In this document: one piece after another, positions 34,101 to 47,639 of the stretch | Layout: each line of letters begins with the position of its first letter | How positions within the stretch are numbered: position 1 is the first letter of the stretch | Notes under the pieces: generated by a model | Database searches by the model: none | Told to the model about the DNA's origin: nothing | The model's input: the letters and a program-made list of their open reading frames with translations, nothing else | Assembly (NCBI GenBank): GCA_013180625.2 | Contig: SNVD02014802.1 | Span: forward strand, 1 to 64,000 | DNA from: Boswellia sacra | Lineage: Eukaryota > Streptophyta > Magnoliopsida > Sapindales > Burseraceae | Direction of reading: 5' to 3' | DNA length: 64,000 bases | Made by a program: the position numbers and the translations under genes

Positions 34101-34555
34101 TGGAGAAATGCTTATATACTTTTATCCAATGAGGAATGGTACCCTGGCATACAACATGCAATTAATTAATCCTAAAATTAACTATATGTTAGCATGTGAA
34201 AGTGGCAGAGAAGGGCTAGCTAGCTTCACATAGAAGTATATATTTGTATTTGTATACTCACCAACAAGCTGAAGCCAGTAACAGTTGCAAAAGATGTGGC
34301 CATGGAAGCACCAGAGAGAGGTAACTCACCAAGATGACCCACAAACATTACTGATATCATCTGCAGAGAATACTGCAGCAGACTGACAGAGATCAAAGGG
34401 CCTGCTAGCCATAGTTGCTTCTTCACTTCTTCAAAAATAACCTTCTTGTTGCTCCCTGTGCCAGTTTCTTCGTTACTGACTCCCACAATGAAGTTTTGTT
34501 CTGAGACTTGGATCAATGGAGAATTCAGAGAAGGTTTTTGGTCTTCTCTCTCCAT
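31170..34555 (-). CDS. MATE efflux transporter (DETOXIFICATION family), gene 2, 8 exons
   Basis: Second MATE antiporter of the tandem pair. Exons in transcript order: 34555-34262, 33024-32480, 32336-32250, 32160-32104, 31962-31724, 31636-31518, 31423-31337, 31229-31170, totalling 495 aa. Landmarks: [122 protein letters not shown] and [20 protein letters not shown]. These mark both MatE domains and about 12 helices. The N-terminal ~45 residues are a soluble, acidic leader. The last exon encodes [23 protein letters not shown]. Every splice phase matches gene 1; the proteins differ mainly in the N-terminal leader and the C-terminal tail. No frame lesion. Substrate unknown. Confidence 0.94.
33025..34261 (-). 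other. MATE gene 2 intron 1
   Basis: 1237-bp AT-rich intron between FSLL and MGMASAL. It contains the G-rich tract at 33192-33224. The minus ORFs at 33346-33576 and 33961-34161 have no family resemblance. Confidence 0.75.
33192..33224 (+). other. G-run tract, potential G-quadruplex
   Basis: At least six runs of three to seven G separated by one or two bases (pattern G7-TG-G6-C-G5-C-G3-A-G3-A-G3). It is on the strand opposite to the MATE transcript, about 170-200 bp downstream of exon 2, so the pre-mRNA carries the C-rich complement. It stands out in an otherwise very AT-rich intron. Confidence 0.6.
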
Positions 34556-34668
34556 ATTATTGTTCTCTTAGAGAAAGATTGAGATGGAGAGAGAGAGAGG
34601 GAGTCAGAGACAGAGACACAGAGTGTGGGGAAGAGTCACTTGCTTAGTTACTTGTAGTCTAGCTAGGG

Positions 34669-34682
34669 GCATATATATATTG
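34669..34682 (-). promoter_or_regulatory. Possible TATA box of MATE gene 2
   Basis: CATATATATATTG lies about 115-125 bp upstream of the ATG (34555). A GA-rich stretch at 34587-34620 lies between and would be in the 5' leader. Confidence 0.4.
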
Positions 34683-34689
34683 CGGCGCC

Positions 34690-37600
34690 TTGGTATGGCT
34701 TGGTATGCAAGAAAATTGTGTTGTTATTCATCATAAAATAATCATAATCCATTAGAAAAATAATGGGGAAATAAAAGAAATGAAACTTTTGGAAAATAGG
34801 ATGCATGACACCTTACAATGTATCTGTAGTTTTTTTTTTTTTTCCTTTCTTTCTTTCTATCAGTCATCAAGTTCAATATCTTGATACCTTACCTATCAGA
34901 TACTTGTCAAAATTAGAGATCAATACTTATCAATTTGTCAAGCACTAACACACAACATAGAAAAAAAAACCCTCTTAATATGTTGGTATATCAAACAAGA
35001 TCATGACATCTAAAGTTTTTAAAACGATAATTTGATTATTTTAATAATTAATTTATTCTAATAAACGTAATTTAACTCAAAATTATCATACCAACAACAA
35101 AAATTAATAATATAGTAGTCATTGATTAAAAAGTAGAGATTACATGATAGTCTATAGGAAAATATTATGTTCTCGGGACTATCAGGGAGGCGGACAATTG
35201 TCCTTTTTGTCTTTTCTTAATTCCAGTTTTCATGCATTTAAAAGTTAACAGCAATGGACGTATAAAAACATTAAGAAATAATAATCTATTCATAAATGTT
35301 TCATAAAAAACAAGGACTTTAATAACAATCTATTCAAAGGCCAAAGTAATGCTTTGGGGTCCATGAGACTGACCTCAACATGGTGTTAAAGTAATATTAA
35401 AGTCAGTCAATGCTCAAATGAATGGCCTTACTTGCTTTGTTTTTTCTGAAACAGTTAAATTTATAAGTGCCATAAATTTATAAGAGATTGAAATAATTTA
35501 TATAGGTGAAGACAAACGTTGGATGCGACATGATTTGATTTAAATTTGCTGTCTATTATGTTGGGACTTTGCATTCAATTAATGAAGATAAAAAAACATA
35601 AACGATTAATGCCGTTGGTCAATTAATACTTGATAGCATCATCAATTTTATTTTATTTTGTTCTGTTTTTTCTAGTTTACTTTCACAATCACTAGTTGAC
35701 TTGTTCTGCTGCCAAATTTGGCAGTATGTTACTATGACGTGGGAAACGAAAAGGAATATCAATAGAAAAATGTGTGCTTGTTGGACACGGCTTCGTGAAC
35801 AATTATTATGGCGTGTAGAATTGAAAGAGATGATTTCACTTTCTTTAAGCTTGGACTTGGATTATTAAAGAACATTATCATTTATCATTTATTAAGTGAC
35901 CATGCACGGAGACAAAGGCTTGCCAAACCCTTTGGGCAGAAATCCAGACGTTAATCTAAGCAGTAGTCATAATAATAACTGTTGTACTAAAACTTATAAG
36001 CTCAAATTCCTCACAAAAATTTGAAATAATGCTGGTTCACGTTTAGCCATCCGACAACCGTGAGAAACTATTTTCTCGATTTTCCTGTGGACAAAGAAAA
36101 TGGCTTCCAGTAAACCTGCCGATGGCAAGTGCTGATGTTGTCACTCCAATACTTCAATCAATGTCGAAATTGATGGAATTGAATTAAAAATGAGTTGAAT
36201 TGAGTAGAGTATGTGAGTTTACTTGCCTTAGCTTAGCATTTAGTGGTATGTAGGTGCCATTTGATCATTGTCGAGTTGGTAACTGCCAATTGACTATGGT
36301 TTAATGCTTCAATTGGGTGTAATGGGCTGTAGACAAGCTTTCATGTTAGATCATGGAAGATTATATCCCACTTCTCCCCATTTTAAGGATTGTGATATGG
36401 GAGCCATTCTAGGCTGTCGTATAGTTTGTCAAACATGACTCTACATGTGAAGTTTTGACTGAATCCTTTAACAGACTATGGGGCTATTTGGTTTTATTTC
36501 CATCTTGTTGGGTTCGAAGCTTCTTGGGCTCATTAAGCCCTTTTAATTAGAACGTCATTTGGACTGGATCTTGTTTTCTGGGCTTTTCTTGCACTATTTT
36601 CGGCTTGAAAATAATGGGTGCTACCGGAGCCCCACTTGCAGACTAAATAGCGACTCATTTGTAATCTTAACAAGGGTAAAATTGTAAAAACAAAAATTAC
36701 AAAAATATTTTACAACTAAATATAAAATTACTGGTGTTTTTTTTTTGTGATTTTGTGTTTTTGTTTTCAATAAGATTTAAGAATATGTGATTGATTTTAA
36801 ATTATTTTGAATTTTAAAAATAATATATAGCTGATATTGAATATAAAATGTAACAGAAAACGTACAGCATAGAAAATAAGATTTGAGTTTAAAAAATAAC
36901 ACCCTCGTACATTTCTTTATCATTCTCCTTCTAGATAAGCTTGATATCCGATTATTAATTTATTTAATATATGTATGGAAATATAATTTCAATCATCCCA
37001 ATTGCATTGTCCTATGATTTGTGTTTTCCATCTTATGTTCTTTCTTTTCATCATGTAAATCTCGAATAGTTATTGCGTAGTCTATAAAGAGTAATAAAAT
37101 CAAATTATTTGTCCTCGTTGTTTTTGGAATTAAAATATAAGGAATTTCCATCATAACCTCAATTTATCTTAAGTTGAAAGTCGAAGAAAGAATTGTTTTC
37201 AATGTGAAATTGGCTTATGAAGAAGGGTGCAATAGTTTTCGATATTTATTATTTAACATTAGTGTGGGACAGATTAATAATCATGAAAGGGAACCTGACA
37301 TGGTTTAGATAAAGAGAAATGAGTAATTTTCATTCGACAAATTTAACTTTATTCAAATTTGAGATGGGGGCTGTTTAGTCCACAAGTGGGGTTCAAATAG
37401 CATCACTCGTTGAAAATTCATTGTCCAACCAAAACTAGTAATACTTAGGCTTGTTGGGGGTTTTTGGTGCTAGTTGCAAGCTGCTGAGCTGATCGAGGCA
37501 ACCAAGCTTTTGACTGTTAAGAGTTGGTTCAAATGAAACATAAGCATATAGGAAGCTGCCAATTGGCATTGCAATTTGTCTTGCCATTCTGATCAAATTC

Positions 37601-37796
37601 CACAAAGCAAAAATTGATTGGCTGGTTTGGACAGCGAGAATCAGCCATGTAGGGTACGTCCTCGTATTATTGATGTAAATTGAAGTTCCAATGAAGACTT
37701 AAAAAAAACTGAAATGACATGTTGTCCCCTTTAATTTGTATTATTACATTTATACCCATATTCTAGTCTTATTAAAGCTTAGTTAACATGAAGGTA
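34690..37796. other. Intergenic region with no recognised feature
   Basis: About 3.1 kb between MATE gene 2 and the copia element. It is AT-rich with a CTTT-type run near 34835-34860. No ORF over 60 codons occurs, and no terminal repeat, tRNA-like box or coding similarity was noticed on either strand. Confidence 0.5.
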
Positions 37797-37801
37797 TATA
37801 T

Positions 37802-38209
37802 TATTATGTATAAATATATTAGGTAACACAAATGAGAAGTGATAATTTAATTTGCCCTGAAAACTGTTGATGGAGAATTGGAAGATATGGGGTCATGAAG
37901 TATAAAAGGTAGAAGAGAGAAATTGAAAGATAATAAATTGAGCAAGAGAGAGAGAGAGAGAGAGATGAAAATACAGAGGAGATGAGATAAGATATAAAAA
38001 AGATGAGAGACAAGATGGGGATGAAGATTTATTAAATAAGATGCGCTTATTATTACTTCTCTTCCCCGTTATTATTTTCTTTTCTTATGTTACAAAACCT
38101 GAGGTAGTGGGCTATTTATAGAAAAAACTCTATTACCTTGACTACTCCACCGCCTTAACTCGTTGCTTTTAATATTTAATGAACCTAAAATATCTAGTAC
38201 TTTACAACC
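37802..38209 (-). repeat. 3' LTR of the copia element (left copy)
   Basis: About 408 bp, matching 44016-44494 over its whole length: ATATATTAGGTAA, AATGAGAAGTGATAATTT, GGAAGATATGGGGTCATGAA, GTGGGCTATTTATAGAAAAA and TAATGAACCTAAAATATCTA all occur in both. The (GA)n tract here is only about ten units (37945-37965). Confidence 0.9.
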
Positions 38210-38699
38210 CTCATTTTTTAGATCTTTTACTATTTTAAGATACTTACAATTATATTTAACTTTGTTAGGAAAAAAAAACCAATGGGATAAAAACTTTAGC
38301 CAAAAAATATAATTATATCTTAAGTGGCATTTGACGTGCTTTACTGCCTCCTTAAAAACCTTACCAGTAAAACCTAATGAGAAAAACCTGGCTAAGGGAA
38401 AGAGTACAGTGCACATAAATGTCAAGAATACGCCCCCTAATCATGGCAATAAAACAATATTCTTTAACAACTTGATTGCTTGCTGAGCCGCCGCGTGCCA
38501 ATGCCGCATATCAGTTTCTCAAATGTTGATGTCGGTAATGTCTTGGTAAATAAGTCTATAATATTATTATTGGAACAGATTTGTTCCACACCAATCTTTC
38601 TACTTTCTTATAATTCATGCGTGTAGAAAAACTTTGAAGAAATATGTTTGGTTCAATCTCCTTTGATATATCCTCCTCTAATTTGTGCTATACAATTAC

Positions 38700-41600
38700 T
38701 AGCTACATTAACTTCATAGATAATTATTGGAGGATCTATTGTAGGAGATAATCCGCATGAATACTAGATGTGTTGAATAATAGACTGTAACCATATACAT
38801 TCACTGGTGGCTTCATGTAATGCAAGTATTTTAGAATGATTAGAAGAAGTGGCAACCTAGGTTTGCTTTGTAGAATGCCATGAAATTGTGGTCCCGTTAT
38901 AAGTAAAAACATATCCAATTTGTGATTGAGCTCTTTGGGGATTACATAAATAACCGGCATCAGTATATCCAACTAAACCAGGATTTTCAGAAAGCTCATA
39001 TGAAAAGAATAATCCCAAATCAGTGGTTCCCGAATATAACAAAAAAAAGTTTAATCCCGTTCCAATGCCGTCTAGTAGGTACAGAACTAAATCTTGCTAA
39101 TAAATTTATTACAAATGCAATATTTGACCCTGTACACTATGCCAGATATATTACTGCACCTATAGCATTCAGATATGGTACTTCTAGACCAAGTATTTGT
39201 TCATCATCCTCTCTAGGACGGAATGGATCTTTTTTAGGATGAATGGATCAAATCACCATTAGGGTACTCAATGAATGAGCCTTATCCATATTGAACCGTT
39301 CTAAAATTTTTTCTTTGTATGCTAACTGCTAAATAAATATGCCAGCTGAATTGTGTTCGATCTGCACCCAGAGATAGTATTTTGTCTTCCCTAAATCTTT
39401 CATTTCAAATTCTTTTTTCAAATATCCAGCAGCATTCTGGATCCTTCCAATTAAATTCATGTCATTGACATATAATGGTATAATAGCAAAGTCAGATTCT
39501 GACTTTTTTATAGACACACAAGGGTATATGGCATCATTAATGTATCCTTCCTTAATCAAATATTCACTAAGGCAATTGTACCACATTCACTTTGATTGTT
39601 TCAATTCATATAAAGATCTTTGTAATTTAAGTGAATACATGCTTCTTGGTTGTGTTTTAATTGCTTCAAGCAATTGAAATCCTTTAGGAAGTTTCATATA
39701 TATGTCAAAATCTAATTTACTATACAGGTAAGCGATAACCACATCCATAGGGTGCATATAAAGTTTTTTCGAGACTGCCGAACTTATCAAATATCTGAAG
39801 GTGATTGTATTCATTACCGGGGCATAAGTTTCATCAAAATCAATACCTGGTCTTTGAGAAAAGCCTTGAGCCAGTAAAAGGGCTTTACATCTGACAATCT
39901 CATTTTTCTAATTTCGTTTTCTAATAAACACAAATTTATCTCTAATGGGTTTCATCAATCGACGTCCAGACTACATGTAAAAAAAACTTCATGTTTGGCC
40001 AAGGAAGCTAATTCTAATTAGATTGCCTTTTTTCCATTTAGGCCAATCATGCCTTTGCTTACATTCATCTACTGACTGTGGTTCAAAATCATCATTCATA
40101 ATATTAGTGGCTACTATAAATGAAAATATGTCGTCAATGACAATTTCATCACGATTCCATATTTCTTTAGTATAATTAATAAAAATTTCCTCATTTATCA
40201 ATACATGTGCCACTTCAGGGGCATGTTCCTCATTAATAACTTGTGCCTGTTTAGGGGCACATGTCTCATTAGAAACATTTATATCTTCAGGGGATAACTT
40301 AGAAAATATGAAGTCTTTAGCTCGATCATTAAATTTACTGGGACCGATATTTACTACTTTTCTTTTTCGGGGGGTAACATCGTTTGATCCAAGTGGTCTT
40401 CCATGCTTCAGGCTTGCAGCAGTTTGATTATTCATTGTTTTTTAGGGAGTTTGTTTAATAGAGATCATAATTTGTGCCAGTGAGTTCACAGCATTCATAT
40501 GTGATGTTGTTATCTTAGTTGTGTTAATAAAAGCGTCTCACATTTGATTAGGAGTATTTTAAAGGTGTATTATTCTTCGCACTTCATTTTCACATTGAGG
40601 TTTGCAAAGATCAAGATGAGACAATGTTCCGACATTTCAAGAAAGTTCTTTTCTGACTTCAGAATGCATATGCCTAACTTTAGGAGGCATTTTCTGTTAT
40701 ACTAAACGTGGGAAAAATGTCTCATCAAAATAACAATCCGCAAAACAAGCAGTAAAAAGATCACTTGTTATGGGTTCTAAATATCTGATAATAGAAAGAG
40801 AATCGTAACTCACATAAATCGACGTTAAGGTCCCATTTTTGTCCACTTTTGGGGAGCAATAGGAAATTGTATGACACAACAAAAATTTTAATGAAATATA
40901 TTAGGTTGTTGGTCAAGTACAAGTTGTAATGGTGAATACTCATGATAAATAGTGACCTTTGATCTGATTAATGATGCAACATGCTAAATAGCATGGCCCC
41001 AGACAGAAGTTGGTAACTATACTCTTAATAATAAAATATGTGCAATTATCTGCAGTCGCTTTATAAGTGATTTTGCCAAATCATTTTGGGTATGGACATG
41101 TGGAATAAGGTGTTCAACATCAATTTTAATGGACAAACAATAATCATCAAATACTTTGATGTAAATTCACCAGTATTATCTATGCGTATTGATAGGAACA
41201 TTTAGAAAATGTGTCTATAATTTAATGATTTGAGCTAATAGTCTAGCAAATGCAAAATTTCTAGTTGACAATAAACAAACATGACACTACAGTGCAGAGG
41301 CCTCAAATAGGACCATAAAATAACGAAATGATCCACTTGGTGGATGAATTGGCCCACATATATCTTCTTGAATTCTCTGTAAAAATGATGGGGATTCAAG
41401 ACCAATCTTAGAAGGAGATGGCCTAGTAATCAATTTTCCTTGTGAACAAGCAGTATAAATAGTTTTACTGGAGAGAAGAATTTTCTAATTCTTTAATGGA
41501 TGTCATTTGTATTCTCAACAATCCTATGCATCATTGCGATCTTGGGTGACCAAGATGGTCATGCCACAACATGAAAGTTTTAGGATCTTTGAATTTCTGG

Positions 41601-41950
41601 TCCAATGCTGTATAGGTTTTAATGAACCTTATGTATATATAATACAATCCAAAAGAGAGCTTCAAGCTTCTCCAATATCCTCTTTTGTCCTGAGACATCT
41701 GAAGTGAGATAAAGAATTAAATATTATTTTCATAAGATGTTTCAATATGATATCTATTATATAAATCTTTAAAACTAAGCAAATTCCGTCTGTGCTTGAA
41801 TATAAGGCATTATCAATATGTAATTTAGTATTGCTTGCCAACACTATAGTGGCTCTTTTGGAGTCCTCAATGAAATTAATGGACCATGATATAGTATTAA
41901 CCTTTGCTTTGAGAAAAGTTAACTTTAGAAAATATTTTTCATGTTTAAAA
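38700..41950 (-). pseudogene. Copia pol remnant (integrase to RNase H)
   Basis: RNase H remnant at 39042-38857, with GTTDLGLFFSYELSENPGL, VGYTDAGYLCNPQRAQSQIG and ISWHSTKQT. Reverse transcriptase pieces at 39586-39329, with IIPLYVNDMNLIG replacing the usual YVDDL and FEMKDLGKTKYYL after it, and at 39814-39587, with MDVVIAYLYSKLDFDIYMKL and RSLYELKQS. A linker/RT N-terminal segment with RPLGSNDVTPRKRK lies at 40435-39989. Upstream pieces around 40700-41950 correspond to decayed integrase, for example a SPKVDKNGT region. Each part sits in a different frame with stops between. Confidence 0.8.
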
Positions 41951-42349
41951 ATAGCAGGATTTGTTACAATATCAACTAGACATAAATCTTCTTTATTTTT
42001 ATACAAAGCCTTTATGTCCATTCCTTTTTATTATAAAAAGTCTGTAAAAGATAAAAGTACACCAAAACATCATAACAGAATACATATATAAACACACATA
42101 CACATAAAATATATCATAATAAGACATATTGCAATATGTAATAAAATAACAACTATTTAGTTAGCTGGGGTATTTTCTTCAATCATCATTTGGCTAATAG
42201 CCTCCTCTGGATTAGCAAGAAAATCTAAGACGTCAAAATTAGTGTGACCTTCTAGGTCACCAACATAGTTGGTTTCAGCATTCTTTCCTTTATTCTTTAT
42301 AGAAGCCTGATATAAGTCCACCAAATGCTTTGGTGTAAGACAAGTATGT

Positions 42350-43150
42350 GCCTACTGACCCTTTGAGCCATATCTATGGCAAATACTTTCAGTACTTTGT
42401 GACTTAGATTGAATATCCTTTCTTTTACTTAGATTGAATATCCTTTCCTTTATCATGTATAGGGTCATCTTTTCTTCACTTCTAGTGGATAGGTTTAGAT
42501 TTCTTTGAATAACTACCTTGTGGTTGGAAATTCTTTCTACCACGATCATAGTTTTTCTTGTCATCACGACTATTGGCATTCACTTCAGGGAATGGTGCAA
42601 AGCCAGTAGGGCGAAGTTGGTGGTTTTTTAATAGGATTTCATTATTCTGCTCAACAACTAAGAGGTAAGATATCAACTCAGTATATTTTTTAAAGTAGCA
42701 TTCCCAATATTGTTGCATCATGACCATATTGAAGGGATAAAAAGTAGGTAATGTTTTTTTCAACATCTTCTCCTTAGTGATATTTTGTCCACAGTTCCTT
42801 AGTTAAGATACAATTCTGAATATTGTTGAGTTGTATTCACTAATAGTTTTAAAATCCTGCAATCTCAAATTGTTCCATCGAGCCCTTGCTATATTATTGT
42901 TCTTTGCTGATCAAATCTCTCATTTACATATTTCCAAAAGGCCAATAGATTAGTAATACTAGTATATTCAGATTTGAGGCCTTTATTGAGATGATGTCGC
43001 AATAGTATCATGGCCTTGGACCGCTCCGGCAAGGATGTGGTATTTCCATCTTTTATAGTGTCTCTAATACCCATGGAGTTCAAATGGAGTATAACATCAT
43101 CAAATAATTGTCTCCATTATGCAATAATGACTCAAACATCAACTTTTCAA
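42350..43150 (-). pseudogene. Copia gag remnant
   Basis: GIRDTIKDGNTTSLPERSKA and MILLRHHLNKGLKSEYTSI at 43083-42889 match the plant copia gag/UBN2 region. LRPTGFAPFPEVNANSRDD and a basic, zinc-knuckle-like ICHRYGSKGQ end (42766-42352) follow in other frames. Frameshifts separate the pieces. Confidence 0.75.
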
Positions 43151-44015
43151 AATTTGCCATTATGCAACTATATATTTAGAAGAAAATAAAAAAAGTATAA
43201 TATGCCATGCGAAAATAAATTAATTAAATAATTAAATGATTGAAGTAAATAAATATAAAGCTTCAAGTAAAAATTTAAAATATCCGATCCCCTTTAAACT
43301 TTAATCATACTGCTACTTATGTATCATATTTTTTTTTAATTATAAATGCAACATAAATGGGCTATGGGCAAATATCAGCTCTATTTTTTATGAATTCATG
43401 AGCATTATATTAATTTGCTACATATGTATGTCATCAATTTTGTATCACATAAAAATGTAGCTAAAGCGGGTAATTACCATTTGAGTCAGAACTTCTGGCC
43501 TGACGTTATACCTTTTCATTTCAACCCACTTTTTCATTTTATGCCCATCATGAGCCGATTATAAATAAATACCTATACTGAATGATTTACTTAATTATTA
43601 ATATAATAAAATAAACATTACTTGAACAAAAGCATAAATAAATGAGCAAATATGAATGAATATAACAAACAACAATACATATAATATGATACAAATATGA
43701 ATACTAATAAAGAAGTAAATAGCTTAAAAATTGAAATAAAGATATATATATATATATATATATATAAAATAATAAACAAGTGTAATAATATACACAATAT
43801 TAATCCCATTAATATTTATCAATATTATTAAAATTAGCCTTACTTTTCGATGTGGGGGATCCAATAATAGACAACCACATAGTCTACTCATAAGGTAGCT
43901 GTTGCATAGTTAATATTAATTAAAAATACAAAAATTAATCAAATGATACAAGAAAATAATAGGCCAAAGAGATAAGAAGATAATATACCTCTAAATAATA
44001 GATCGTGCTGATAAC

Positions 44016-44494
<479 letters not shown>

Positions 44495-44499
44495 TATAT

Positions 44500-44770
44500 A
44501 TAATATTATCTAGTTGATCAGTGGATCTTGATTTCACGAGGTGGTCTAATTAATTAAAAAAAACACATAATCAGGGAGAAACAATAAACTTTCCCATTAA
44601 ATTATAAATTTTATATCGACAAAGAACTAAAATTATATTCAAACTTGTTTAGTTATTTTTATTCCATAATGATTTACATATGTTGAGGGGTTTGTGATAT
44701 GGATGATGAATTAAATAAGAACTTGGATTGTATAGAATCTATTAGCAGTTCTACGCATATAATCAACTTA

Positions 44771-44823
<53 letters not shown>

Positions 44824-45400
44824 CTATATATATTCCTACATTACCTAATGCGACATAATGTTATTGGAGGTACATCATTATCATCAAATCTTTTATTTGT
44901 CATATATTTTTTTAATCATTTTAAGAAGTTATCATACATCATATTATTATATATGGATGATTATAGGCGTGGAAGACCTATGATTGGGTGTAGGCCCTCT
45001 TAGCCCAAACTATAGGTCCTTTAGGCCCTCTTATCCCGAACTGTATGTTCTTAGTGGTGATACAAAGGTTCTTTTTACTATTTATATATTGAAATTTGTA
45101 TATTAGCCCCTCTGATAAAAAAATGTAAATGAGAAATAATATAAATTTACTATGAAATAAGTTATGATTCTATATATTAACCCTCTAAATTTTTTATATT
45201 TACATAAATGATAATGAATTATTAAGTGTCATATTTATGATTTACATTATGAGTATCTTTTATTCCTTTCTTTTATATAATGTATATTAATTAATCAATG
45301 CATATCTTTTCATACTTGAATTTATAATATAATTTTATATTTTGGCCCCAAAATCAAAATCCTAATCTGTTTGATTATAGGTACAACATTACTTTTAAAT
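44500..45400. other. AT-rich intergenic DNA with (CA)n microsatellite
   Basis: (CA)n at 44772-44816 followed by (TA)n. A ~40-bp tandem duplication, TAGGCCCTCTTAGCCCAAAC then TAGGCCCTCTTATCCCGAAC, lies near 44990-45055. No coding signal. Confidence 0.6.
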
Positions 45401-45768
45401 TACTGTAAAACTCGATAAATGAATGTTCAATAAATAAATAATCTCGGTTAAATAATAAAATCTTTCAGTCCTAACTCAGGCCTATGTTACAAATAAATAA
45501 ATTTGCTAAATACATAAGATAATAATTTTTTTTTCAAGTCTTTCAAGGCCCAACAGACATATAAATTAATATTGATCCAATACATAAAATATATAACATA
45601 TAGAATTTATAATATCAATGTAATTTTTTCTAGAAAACTTCTAGTTTCTCAATTCTACTCATTTTTAAAATATGCATCTAAAGTTTTTTCTTTTTCTTTC
45701 TATCTAAACTACATTCAACTGCATCCTTAATTTTTTGCAAAACATTCACCACATTTGAAATATTCTTT

Positions 45769-46090
45769 TAATGTTGTAGCACGAGGTTATGTAAGGTTGC
45801 TATTGCTTGAATGGCCTCTTTTGGAGAAACATTTAGTAAAATTAAACTATCAACTGAATCATGATCGTCATCAATAGACATATCCATTATCATTTCAATA
45901 ATTTCTTTATCAGTAAGCAATTTCATCATTGCATCATTCTCATTAGGATAATTTAAAATTTATTCTCATTAGGATAATTTAAAATTTGCTTAACATCCAT
46001 TAAATTTTTATAGTGTAGAGCAGAAATGGCTTCATGTAATTTATGAATGCCATCGTCTTCACTAACTTCTTGTTCTACAACCATACCTTC
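45769..46090 (-). pseudogene. Pogo-like transposase C-terminal remnant
   Basis: The minus strand reads VEQEVSEDDGIHKLHEAIS, then a break, then LLTDKEIIEMIMDMSIDDD and SPKEAIQAIATLHNLVLQH-stop, the acidic tail seen in plant pogo-like DDE transposases. The break is a 26-bp tandem duplication (unit ends TATCCTAATGAGAAT, about 45937-45988), which shifts the frame. The catalytic domain is absent. Confidence 0.6.
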
Positions 46091-46188
46091 GTATGATCAG
46101 ATTTTTTAATTTAAAAATAATTTACAATGGTCATATTCATTTTTTTTATTAATAACATATTCATGAATTTTGGTTAAAAAAAATATAT

Positions 46189-46303
46189 AGGGGTATTATC
46201 ATTCGACTCCCTATTATTTCATGAAATATCAAGGAATTCCTCATACTTTCAGAACTACACGATAACCCCCTGCCGTTAGTTACCATTCTGTTAGATTTTC
46301 TTG
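46189..46303. repeat. Left TIR of the MULE
   Basis: Matches the right TIR to about the shared GTTAGATTT, where the two diverge. Includes GATAACCCCCTGCCGTTAG, whose right counterpart is GATAACCCCCTATCATTAG. Confidence 0.8.
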
Positions 46304-46664
46304 GTTGTAATTTTCAATGCAATTATCGAATTGCCCCTCGGCACGTTCTTCAACCTTAACATTCCTAACAAGTTTGAGTGCAATCATATATATAATTAAA
46401 AAGTTTTTATTTTTTGCAATATATTCTATTATAATAAATGCAATATGTTAATGAATATATATTACCCATATTGTCCATAGTAATGCTTGTAAAAAAACTG
46501 AAGTTCATGGTTTAATGATGAGGAGGAGTGAATGGTGTTCATTATTCATTATAACCATTGGATTGATGTGCAACGGTCATCTTCCAACGGCCATGTAATG
46601 CATGCCTATAAAAAGATTGCTATTCCATGTTCTTTAATTAGCAACCATTGTTTGCTTCTTTCTC

Positions 46665-47138
46665 ATGTTCTTCTTCACATACAAAAGTTTGACTGGGCGA
46701 CAGTTGCAACTCAAAGTTAGGTTAGTGACAAAGGTTTGTGAGAGGAAGAATGTTAATGGTGGGGTGATAAAATTCAAGAATAGGTGGTGCCAATGCAACA
46801 AGAAAGCTGAGGTGAGGATTTCAGACTCTGCTAAAAGTCTAGGGAAGTTGTATTTCTGCTGTGCACAATGGTCATGCAACTATTACACATTTTGGCATCT
46901 TGAGTTAGATAAATACCAACCTCAAGTGGCGTATGCTTAGGAATGCAATTTGGATATGGAAATTGTTAATGATTTGGTGGTGATGAAGAGAAGGATTGCT
47001 AACGTGGAGCTCATGCAAGCTAAGATGCATGGAGAAATTGCAAATTTAAAGGCAAGAGAAGCTAAAAGACAAAGAAATCAGAATTTCCTAATTGTGAATG
47101 TATATGGATTTTTATATCATGGCTATTTATTCTTGTAG
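46665..47138 (+). pseudogene. GRF-type zinc-finger ORF inside the MULE, split by one stop
   Basis: From the ATG at 46665 the protein has WCQCNKKAEV and LYFCCAQWSCNYYTFWHLE, the Cys pattern and final aromatic patch of the GRF zinc finger. A TAG at 46938-46940 stops it at 91 aa. The same frame continues (46950-47138) as MKRRIANVELMQAKMHG, a coiled coil, and IVNVYGFLYHGYLFL, a hydrophobic end. Zinc finger, coiled coil and C-terminal hydrophobic segment is a common plant GRF architecture. GRF ORFs are frequent passengers of plant MULEs. One base change explains the stop. Function unknown; nucleic-acid binding is inferred from the family. Confidence 0.65.
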
Positions 47139-47639
47139 CTGCAAATGTATGTAAAATGATATAAACGGATGCAAATGGCCACTAACTATGTATTGAAGGC
47201 TAGACATTATCAAATGACAATCAGTTTTTTATCAAATGACATTAAGTTTGCCTAAAGCTTAATAGACACTGTAGGAAGCTGCAAAGTTTGCAAACAAAAC
47301 GATAATTGGTATTGTCTGACCTGATTACACCATCAAATAGGTCATACATCCAATTATCCAAAAAAAGACATCATTATATAATATCTTATAATAACAGAAT
47401 TGTAATCTGTACCAAAAGACTAAATTTGCTACTACAAGGCACTTCTGTACAAGTAATCCAAAAAAAAAAAAACCCAAAAGCAACTCCAAAAGGTTTGTCC
47501 AAAAAGTAATTACGACTAATTATCTCATATACATTAATAATGAAAATTCGAGTATCAGAATTGTGAGAGGCAAACTATTATAAATTCATCATGCAAAAGT
47601 GTTAAGAAAGTCTCAGATTCTTACCCTTTGAGAAGATGA

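Noticed and set aside
45403..46178. Interpreting the TA-flanked CTGTAAAAC end as chance
   Set aside because: The opposite end at 53335 carries the matching inverted sequence and TA, and transposase-tail sequence lies between, so the pogo-like call was kept.
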